Source: CAYMRB01 sp964392615
GTDB lineage: Bacteria; Planctomycetota; UBA8108
Assembly: GCA_964392615.1 (NCBI GenBank)
Contig: CAYMRB010000324.1
Span: 1-11,944, forward strand
DNA length: 11,944 nt
Reading direction: 5' to 3'
The position numbers and the translations under genes are program-made. Of this stretch, positions 7,353-11,944 are shown one piece after another. Each line of letters opens with the position of its first letter. The first letter of the stretch is position 1. Under the pieces are notes generated by a model. That model was not told the DNA's origin and searched no databases. It saw nothing but the letters and a program-made list of their open reading frames with translations.

Positions 7353-8020
7353 TGGGACAGAAAGTCCACCCCATCGGCTTCCGGATCGGGATCACCGAGG
7401 ACTGGCGTTCGCGCTGGTTCGCCGACAAGCAGAACTTCGGGCGTCTGCTGGTCCAGGATCAGACGATTCGGCGCTACATCAAGAAAGAATACGACGTCGC
7501 CGGCATCCCGAAGATCGAGATCGAACGGGACATGGAGCGCGTGCACGTCGTGCTTCACACGTCGCGACCCGGACTGATCATCGGTAAGAAGGGCGCGAAG
7601 GTCGACAAGCTCAAGGATGACCTCGAGCGAATCTGCGGCCAGGAGGTCAAGCTCGAGATCCGCGAGGTCTCGAGTCCCGAGACCAACGCGCAGCTCGTCG
7701 CCGAGTCCATCGCGCAGCAGCTTCTGCGGCGCGCCGCGTTCCGCCGGGTGATGAAGATGGCGATCCGCAGCGCCCGCGAGAAGGGCGTCGAGGGGATCAA
7801 GGTCGGGGTCGGCGGACGACTCGGCGGCTCCGAGATGGCGCGACGCGAGATGTTCCACGAGGGAAAAATCCCGCTGCAGACTCTGCAGGCAAACGTGGAC
7901 TACGGCTTTGCCGAGGCCTTCACGACCTACGGGTCGATCGGCGTCAAGTGCTGGATCTACCACGGCCCCTATGCGAATAAGGAGAGTACCCGCCATGGCG
8001 CTCATGCCAAAAAGGGTTAA
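7352..8020 (+). CDS. rpsC: 30S ribosomal protein S3
   Basis: S3 is in the 30S head at the mRNA entry channel and has mRNA helicase activity together with S4 and S5. The 222-residue protein starts MGQKVHPIGFRIGI, the family N-terminus. It contains a type II KH domain with the GKKG loop at 78-81 (RPGLIIGKKGAKVDKL), and the C-terminal domain GIKVGVGGRLGGSEMAR...EGKIPLQTLQANVDYGFAEAFTTYGSIGVKCWI. ATG 7352 shares one base with the rplV stop, and GGAGAG about 5 nt upstream supports it; an upstream GTG at 7205 would run through rplV. Its 3' end overlaps rplP by 26 nt. Confidence 0.97.
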   Translation: MGQKVHPIGFRIGITEDWRSRWFADKQNFGRLLVQDQTIRRYIKKEYDVAGIPKIEIERDMERVHVVLHTSRPGLIIGKKGAKVDKLKDDLERICGQEVKLEIREVSSPETNAQLVAESIAQQLLRRAAFRRVMKMAIRSAREKGVEGIKVGVGGRLGGSEMARREMFHEGKIPLQTLQANVDYGFAEAFTTYGSIGVKCWIYHGPYANKESTRHGAHAKKG

Positions 8021-8414
8021 GCACCGCAAGCAGCAACGACGCCGTACCAAGGGCGTTGCGAGCCGCGGGAACTTTGTCGTCCACGGCGACTTCGGGCTGC
8101 AGAGCCTAGATGCCGGCTGGATCAGCTCGCAGCAGATCGAAGCCGGTCGTGTTGCCGCGACGCACTTCCTGCACGGCGAGGGCCGCGTCTACATTCGCAT
8201 CTTCCCGGACAAGCCCGTGTCGGCGCAGCCCGCCGAGACGCGCATGGGAAAGGGTAAGGGCGAGCCGGAATACTGGGCGGCCGTCGTGCGCCCGGGAACG
8301 ATCTTGTACGAGATCGGCGGTGTCCCGGAGGACATCGCTAAGCAGGCGCTCAACCGCATCGCGCACAAGCTGCCCGTTCGGGTTCGCTTTGTCCCGCGCA
8401 GGCACAAGGTTTGA
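7995..8414 (+). CDS. rplP: 50S ribosomal protein L16
   Basis: L16 positions A-site tRNA and organises 23S rRNA near the peptidyl transferase centre. The product (139 residues from ATG 7995) begins MALMPKRVKHRKQQRRRTKG. It carries DFGLQSLDAGWISSQQIEAGRVA (32-54), RVYIRIFPDKP, and the signature ETRMGKGKGEPEYWAAVVRPGTILYE (81-106). A second ATG at 8004 would give MPKRVKH, a common family start with 136 residues. I prefer 7995 because AAGGAG (7979-7984) lies 10 nt upstream of it but 19 nt from 8004. Either way the start lies inside the end of rpsC, overlapping by 26 or 17 nt, so translation of the two is probably coupled. Confidence 0.96.
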   Translation: MALMPKRVKHRKQQRRRTKGVASRGNFVVHGDFGLQSLDAGWISSQQIEAGRVAATHFLHGEGRVYIRIFPDKPVSAQPAETRMGKGKGEPEYWAAVVRPGTILYEIGGVPEDIAKQALNRIAHKLPVRVRFVPRRHKV

Positions 8415-8432
8415 CGGGATCGGGATATCGAG

Positions 8433-8714
8433 ATGGAAATCGACGAGATGCGTCAGCTGCCTCCCCGCGAGATTCTCTCGGAGGCCGAAAAGCTGCAGGC
8501 CCGGCTCTGGAAGCTGCGGTTTCAGGCGAAGGGCGACCCGGTCGAGAATCCGGGCGAGCTGAAGCAACTGCGGCGGGATCGCGCGCGCCTCATGACGGTG
8601 CTGCGTGAGAAAGAGCTTGCGGAAGCGAAAGAGGCCGCGGCCGCGAAGCAGGCCGAGGCGGTCGCCGGCGAGGACTCGAGCGGCAGCGGTGACGGGGAGC
8701 GCGGAGAGGACTAA
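8433..8714 (+). CDS. rpmC: 50S ribosomal protein L29 with C-terminal tail
   Basis: L29 is a small helical-hairpin protein beside L23 at the tunnel exit. Residues 1-63 match the family: MEIDEMRQLPPREILSEAEKLQARLWKLRFQ, the PVENPGELKQLRRDRARLMTVLREKEL pattern, and the usual length for a complete L29. The protein then continues to 93 residues with an Ala/Glu/Lys stretch that turns into an acidic Gly/Ser run (EDSSGSGDGERGED), which is unusual. The SD is weak (GGGAT region upstream). The stop is followed without spacing by the rpsQ start (TAAATG). Confidence 0.95.
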   Translation: MEIDEMRQLPPREILSEAEKLQARLWKLRFQAKGDPVENPGELKQLRRDRARLMTVLREKELAEAKEAAAAKQAEAVAGEDSSGSGDGERGED

Positions 8715-9140
8715 ATGGTTTCAGAAAACGCGGTACAGAAGAAGCGGGCCAAGACGGTCATCGGCGAGGTCTCGAGCGACGGGATGGAGAAGACGATCTC
8801 CGTGCGCGTGACCCGGCTCGAGCGTCATCCCATGTACCAGAAGTACGTGCGTCGGAAGACGTCCTACAAGGCCCACGACGAGAACGGCGAAGCGCGGGTC
8901 GGTGACGTCGTCCGCATCGTCGAGACGCGGCCGCTCTCGAAGACCAAGCGCTGGCGTCTGGTCGAGATCGTCCGACGCAGCGCGGGCGCGGGTTCGGTCC
9001 CGGTGGCGCCAGATATGGAAGAGGCGGCGGAAGAAGCGAAGTCGACGGCTCCGGCGGAAACCGCGGAGACCGAAGCTTCGCAGCCGGAGTCCTCCGAGAC
9101 GGACGCTCCTTCTTCCGAGTCCGAGGAAGAGCAGAGCTGA
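8715..9140 (+). CDS. rpsQ: 30S ribosomal protein S17 with acidic C-terminal tail
   Basis: S17 is an OB-fold primary binder of 16S rRNA needed early in 30S assembly. The core (about 10-88) reads KRAKTVIGEVSSDGMEKTISV, HPMYQKYVRRKTSYKAHDENGEARVGDVVRI, then ETRPLSKTKRWRLVEIV, a clear family match. The core would end near 90 residues, but the frame continues to 141. The tail of about 50 residues is strongly acidic and rich in Glu, Ser, Ala and Thr, ending SSESEEEQS, and is probably disordered. Its codon use and GC content look like those of the core, so it is not obvious junk. ATG 8715 abuts the rpmC stop, with GGAGAGGA 4 nt upstream. rplN starts 13 nt after the stop. Confidence 0.95.
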   Translation: MVSENAVQKKRAKTVIGEVSSDGMEKTISVRVTRLERHPMYQKYVRRKTSYKAHDENGEARVGDVVRIVETRPLSKTKRWRLVEIVRRSAGAGSVPVAPDMEEAAEEAKSTAPAETAETEASQPESSETDAPSSESEEEQS

Positions 9141-9153
9141 GGCACGTCTTGCC

Positions 9154-9522
9154 ATGATCCAAATGCAGACCAAGCTGGACGTCGCCGACAATACCGGCGC
9201 CAAGACCGTCCAGTGCATCCACGTGCTGGGCGGTACGGGCCGCAGGTACGCTCACCTGGGCGATATCATCGTCTGTTCGGTTAAGAAGGCGCTGCCTTCG
9301 AGCGAAATCAAGGCCGGCACGGTCGTCAAGGGGGTCATCGTCCGCACGAAGAAAGCGATTCGGCGGGACGACGGCTCGTATGTCCGCTTCGATCGCAATG
9401 CGGTCGTGATCCTCGACGGCGAGGGCAACCCCCGCGGCACGCGTATCTTCGGTGCCGTGGCGCGCGAGCTGCGACAGAAGAACTTCATGAAGATCATCTC
9501 GCTCGCGCCGGAGGTCGTCTGA
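9154..9522 (+). CDS. rplN: 50S ribosomal protein L14
   Basis: L14 is a near-invariant 122-residue 50S protein at the subunit interface, forming intersubunit bridges and, in other bacteria, the target of the silencing factor RsfS. The product has exactly this length and starts MIQMQTKLDVADNTGAK. It contains GDIIVCSVKKALP and KAGTVVKGVIVRTKK, and ends with ARELRQKNFMKIISLAPEVV. ATG 9154 gives the conserved N-terminus; an upstream GTG at 8902 runs through rpsQ in another frame and is rejected. It opens the part of the cluster corresponding to the E. coli spc operon, but only 13 nt separates it from rpsQ and I see no promoter. S10 and spc genes therefore probably share a transcript. Confidence 0.97.
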   Translation: MIQMQTKLDVADNTGAKTVQCIHVLGGTGRRYAHLGDIIVCSVKKALPSSEIKAGTVVKGVIVRTKKAIRRDDGSYVRFDRNAVVILDGEGNPRGTRIFGAVARELRQKNFMKIISLAPEVV

Positions 9523-9827
9523 TGTATCTGAAACGAAACGATCTGGTCATCGTCACTGCCGGCGCGCAGAAGGGGAAGCAAGGTCGCGTCCTTCGAGTGG
9601 ATAACGAGAAGGACACGGTCACCGTGCAGGGCGTGAACCTGCGCTTCAAGCACCTGCGCCGCAGCCAGAAAAACCCGAAGGGCGGGCGTGTGCAGAAGGA
9701 AGCCCCGTTGCCGGTGTCGAACGTTCAGCTCGTCGACCCGAAGACGAACTCGCCGACGCGCATCGGTTTTCGCGTCGAAAAGGGCAAGAAGGTTCGGTAC
9801 GCGAAGAAGAGCGGGGAGCCCGTCTGA
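9522..9827 (+). CDS. rplX: 50S ribosomal protein L24
   Basis: L24 is an assembly initiator of the 50S subunit that binds the 5' domain of 23S rRNA near the tunnel exit. The 101-residue product carries a KOW motif near the N-terminus (NDLVIVTAGAQKGKQGRVLRV, about 6-26). It then has the family pattern VQGVNLRFKHLRRSQKNPKGGRVQKEAPLPVSNVQLVDP and a basic C-terminus. Length is normal. The ATG overlaps the rplN stop by one base (TGATG), with GGAGGT 6 nt upstream, so coupling is likely. rplE begins 3 nt after its stop. Confidence 0.97.
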   Translation: MYLKRNDLVIVTAGAQKGKQGRVLRVDNEKDTVTVQGVNLRFKHLRRSQKNPKGGRVQKEAPLPVSNVQLVDPKTNSPTRIGFRVEKGKKVRYAKKSGEPV

Positions 9828-9830
9828 TCG

Positions 9831-10370
9831 ATGATTCGGCTCAAGGAGAAGTATCGCAGCGAGGTCGTCCCGAAGTTGATGGAGCAGTTCTCGTACGAGA
9901 ACGTCCATCAGGTTCCGCGGATCGAGAAGATCACGCTGAGCATGGGAATCGGCAAGGCGATCGAGAACAACAAGCGCATCGACGAGGCGGTCAAGGACCT
10001 CGCGACGATCACCGGCCAGAAGCCGGTCGTCACGCAGGCGCGCCACTCGATCGCCGGGTTCAAGTTGCGCCAGGGAATGTCCGTCGGCGCGAAGGTGACG
10101 CTGCGCGGCGATCGGATGTTCGAGTTCCTCGATCGTCTGATCACGCTCGCCATTCCGCGAGTGCGCGACTTCCGCGGCTTCAGGCCGACGGGATTCGACG
10201 GCCGGGGGAATTACTCTCTCGGACTGCGCGAGCAGATGGTCTTCCCGGAGATCGACGTCGACAAGGTGCAGTTCGTGCAGGGTTTGAACATCACGATCAC
10301 CGTGGACAGCTCGACAGACGAGGCCTCGCGCGCTCTTCTCGAGCACTTCGGGTTTCCGTTCAGGAGGTAA
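9831..10370 (+). CDS. rplE: 50S ribosomal protein L5
   Basis: L5 binds 5S rRNA in the central protuberance and contacts P-site tRNA. The 179-residue protein has the expected length and order of motifs: LKEKYRSEVVPKLMEQFSYENVHQVPRIEKITLSMGIG, TGQKPVVTQARHSIAGFKLRQGMSVGAKVTLRG, the block IPRVRDFRGFRPTGFDGRGNYSLGLREQMVFPEID, and a C-terminal GFPFRR. Its start lies 3 nt after rplX. In E. coli, S8 represses the spc operon by binding near the rplE start; I did not find a clear S8-site mimic here. The last codons contain AGGAGG, the ribosome binding site for rpsN. Confidence 0.97.
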   Translation: MIRLKEKYRSEVVPKLMEQFSYENVHQVPRIEKITLSMGIGKAIENNKRIDEAVKDLATITGQKPVVTQARHSIAGFKLRQGMSVGAKVTLRGDRMFEFLDRLITLAIPRVRDFRGFRPTGFDGRGNYSLGLREQMVFPEIDVDKVQFVQGLNITITVDSSTDEASRALLEHFGFPFRR

Positions 10371-10376
10371 CGCGCC

Positions 10377-10562
10377 GTGGCGAAGAAGTCCTGGCGAGTC
10401 AAGCAGATGAGGGAGCCGAAGTTCTCCACGCGGCGGTACAACAGGTGCCAGCTCTGCGGGAGGCGGCGAGGCTACTACAGGAAATTCCAGATTTGCCGGA
10501 TCTGCTTCCGGGTGCTGGCGAACCGGGGCGAGATCCCCGGCGTCCGCAAGGCGAGCTGGTAA
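10377..10562 (+). CDS. rpsN: 30S ribosomal protein S14, zinc-binding type
   Basis: S14 is a late-assembling protein of the 30S head. This copy is the short 61-residue type Z, with four cysteines at positions 24, 27, 40 and 43 (CQLC and CRIC) forming the zinc ribbon, then FRVLANRGEIPGVRKASW, the family C-terminus. It lacks the longer insertion of the zinc-free E. coli form. Translation starts at GTG 10377, with AGGAGG about 9 nt upstream inside the end of rplE. Organisms with type Z sometimes carry a zinc-independent paralog elsewhere, which this window cannot show. Confidence 0.97.
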   Translation: MAKKSWRVKQMREPKFSTRRYNRCQLCGRRRGYYRKFQICRICFRVLANRGEIPGVRKASW

Positions 10563-10589
10563 AAGGACGCGAGAACGCGAGAACGCCCG

Positions 10590-10988
10590 ATGAGCATGAC
10601 GGATCCTATCGCTGATCTCCTGACGCGCATTCGTAACGCGAACGAGATCGGTGCGGCAAAGGTCAAGGCCCCTTACTCCGGACTGAAGAAGAGCGTCCTG
10701 AAAGTCCTTAAGGAGCAGGGCTACATCATCGACTACGCCGCGCAGATGGAGGGCACCAAGGGCGTCCTCGAAGTGACGCTGAAGTACGGCCCGGATGGCG
10801 AAAAGGTCATCGAGTACATCCAACGCGTATCGAAGCCCGGGCGCCGAGTTTACCGCGGCGCGACGGATCTTCCGGACGTGCTGAACGGTCTCGGTGTCGC
10901 GGTCGTGTCGACCTCGAAGGGCGTGCTCTCGAACATCGAGGCCAAGAAGCTCGGTGTCGGCGGCGAAGTGCTCTGCGAGGTTTGGTAG
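10590..10988 (+). CDS. rpsH: 30S ribosomal protein S8
   Basis: S8 binds helix 21 of 16S rRNA in the platform and, in E. coli, represses the spc operon. The 132-residue protein begins MSMTDPIADLLTRIRNANE, matching the E. coli MSMQDPIADMLTRIRN, which supports ATG 10590 over the in-frame ATG at 10596. Further signatures are KAPYSGLKKSVLKVLKEQGYI (about 26-46), RVSKPGRRVYRGATDLP, and the C-terminal GVLSNIEAKKLGVGGEVLCEVW. The 27-nt spacer before it holds an 8-bp direct repeat (GAGAACGC twice, 10571-10586) instead of a good Shine-Dalgarno. A 5-bp hairpin (10985-10999) overlaps the stop codon. Confidence 0.97.
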   Translation: MSMTDPIADLLTRIRNANEIGAAKVKAPYSGLKKSVLKVLKEQGYIIDYAAQMEGTKGVLEVTLKYGPDGEKVIEYIQRVSKPGRRVYRGATDLPDVLNGLGVAVVSTSKGVLSNIEAKKLGVGGEVLCEVW

Positions 10989-11015
10989 CGGCAAGCTACG
11001 AGAGGAATTCGAGAC

Positions 11016-11573
11016 GTGTCGAGGATCGGAAAACAACCCATCGCGATCGCCCAGGGCGTCAAGGTCTCGGCCGCGAAGCACGGCGGAGGCACGACCGTGA
11101 AGGTCGAGGGCCCCAAGGGAAAGCTCGATTTCGACTTCCGCGATGACGTCTCGATCGACGTCGAGACCGATAGCGTCGTCGTGGCGCGTCGTGACGATGC
11201 CGCATTCTCGCGGTCGTATCACGGCACGGTGCGCGCGCTCATCGCGAACATGGTCGAGGGCGTTTCCAAGGGATTCGAGAAGAAGCTGACCATCATCGGT
11301 GTCGGCTACAACGCGAAGCTCCAGGGCAAGAAGCTGGTCCTGCAGATCGGCTTCTGCCACCCGGTCGAGATGGTTATCCCGACCGGGCTCGAGCTCGAGT
11401 GCGCGTCGCCGCAGGCGATTGCAGTCCGCGGCGCCGACAAGCAGCTCGTGGGCGAGTTCGCGGCGAAGATTCGAAAGATCCGTCCCCCCGAGCCGTACAA
11501 GGGCAAGGGAATCCGGTACCACGACGAGCAGGTCATCCGCAAGGCTGGCAAGGCCTTCGGGTCGGGTGAGTAA
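11016..11573 (+). CDS. rplF: 50S ribosomal protein L6
   Basis: L6 has two similar RNA-binding domains and sits near the sarcin-ricin loop and the factor-binding stalk base. The 185-residue product starts MSRIGKQPIAIAQGVKV. It contains VEGPKGKLDFDF, GTVRALIANMVEGVSKGFEKKLTIIGVGYNAKLQG and GFCHPVEMVIPTGLE. It ends with the domain 2 signature IRKIRPPEPYKGKGIRYHDEQVIRKAGKAFG. Length is slightly above the typical 177-183. The GTG start is supported by the conserved N-terminus and AGAGGA 9 nt upstream. rplR starts 10 nt after the stop. Confidence 0.97.
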   Translation: MSRIGKQPIAIAQGVKVSAAKHGGGTTVKVEGPKGKLDFDFRDDVSIDVETDSVVVARRDDAAFSRSYHGTVRALIANMVEGVSKGFEKKLTIIGVGYNAKLQGKKLVLQIGFCHPVEMVIPTGLELECASPQAIAVRGADKQLVGEFAAKIRKIRPPEPYKGKGIRYHDEQVIRKAGKAFGSGE

Positions 11574-11583
11574 TCTCTAGATC

Positions 11584-11944
11584 ATGAGTTGTTCGCAAAA
11601 GGACTTCGAGGCGAAGAAGGCACGCCGCCATCGCCGCAAGCTCAGCATCCGACGCCGGATCTTCGGGACGAAGGCTCGTCCCCGATTGACGGTTTTCCGG
11701 AGCCACAAGAACATCTACTGCCAGATCGTCGACGACATGACGGGCGTGACGCTCGCGTCGGCGTCGACGCGCGCCAAGGATGTGTCCGGAGACGTCGAGG
11801 GATTCGGCGGCAACTCCGGTGCGGCTGTCGTGGTCGGCAAGGCGATCGCCGCGAAGGCGCTCGAGCTCGGAATCGAGAACGTGCAATTCGATCGCAACGG
11901 CTACAAGTTCCACGGGCGCGTCAAGGCGCTCGCGGAGGCCGCGC
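11584..11944 (+). CDS. rplR: 50S ribosomal protein L18, 3'-truncated by window end
   Basis: L18 carries 5S rRNA into the central protuberance together with L5. From ATG 11584 the frame is open to the window edge (120 codons plus one base). It contains the basic N-terminal KKARRHRRKLSIRRRIFGT, then RPRLTVFRSHKNIYCQIVDD (33-52) and VVVGKAIAAKALELGIENVQFDRNGYKFHGRVKALAEAA. The family normally ends a few residues after this point, so only the last handful of codons is missing. The start has no strong Shine-Dalgarno; the 10-nt spacer to rplF suggests coupling. Confidence 0.93.
   Translation, partial: MSCSQKDFEAKKARRHRRKLSIRRRIFGTKARPRLTVFRSHKNIYCQIVDDMTGVTLASASTRAKDVSGDVEGFGGNSGAAVVVGKAIAAKALELGIENVQFDRNGYKFHGRVKALAEAA

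Noticed and set aside
10571..10586. GAGAACGC direct repeat before rpsH
   Set aside because: Only two 8-bp copies; could be chance or slippage, with no sign of function.
10985..10999. GTAGC/GCTAC hairpin over the rpsH stop
   Set aside because: Five pairs, no T-tract; too small to call a terminator or an S8 target site.
9252..11522. 756-codon open frame on the minus strand opposite rplN to rplF
   Set aside because: It mirrors seven conserved ribosomal genes. Long antisense frames are common in high-GC genes because of third-position bias. Its product is Leu/Arg/Asp-rich with no recognisable motif.

Overview
The window is a continuous run of translation genes, all on the + strand: the end of the str operon (rpsL fragment, rpsG, fusA), then a complete S10 operon (rpsJ, rplC, rplD, rplW, rplB, rpsS, rplV, rpsC, rplP, rpmC, rpsQ), then most of the spc operon (rplN, rplX, rplE, rpsN, rpsH, rplF and a 3'-truncated rplR). 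It is a bacterial chromosomal core locus of high GC content. I recognise no mobile element, CRISPR array, tRNA or rRNA gene.

The protein signatures look most like Planctomycetota or a nearby deep-branching lineage. They include the HPMGGGEGR and GGRHPCSP stretches of L2, the MVGHKLGEF...PTRTFRGH end of S19, the GKGKGEPEYWAAVV block of L16, a zinc-type 61-residue S14, no tuf between fusA and rpsJ, and a divergent EF-G. This placement rests on remembered family patterns and is an inference. The 10-N gap, the G-runs beside it and a probable single-base deletion in rpsL suggest a draft or metagenomic assembly.

Layout: rpsL (2-297, 5'-truncated and frameshifted) and rpsG (300-812) are 2 nt apart. 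A 282-nt segment with the assembly gap (813-1094) precedes fusA (1095-3146). The 3147-3645 intergenic region is the regulatory centre of the window. It holds three 11-bp tandem repeats, a terminator-like hairpin with a T5 tract, a promoter with consensus TTGACA and TATAAT boxes 16 nt apart, and a leader of about 310 nt in which one segment can form either of two mutually exclusive 9-bp helices. From rpsJ on, genes are spaced by 0-65 nt or overlap by 1-26 nt, as expected of one transcript. The exception to smooth read-through is an intrinsic terminator (5643-5667) between rplW and rplB.

The products work together. S12 and S7 sit in the decoding and mRNA/tRNA regions of the small subunit, EF-G drives translocation or ribosome recycling, and the S10/spc proteins build both subunits. 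Several proteins (L4, L22, L29, S17) carry extra C-terminal tails rich in Ala, Ser, Gly, Gln and acidic residues. The points most worth a second look are the str-locus EF-G with a degenerate domain IV, the switch-like S10 leader, the intra-operon terminator, and the Arg at the streptomycin-linked Lys88 position of S12.
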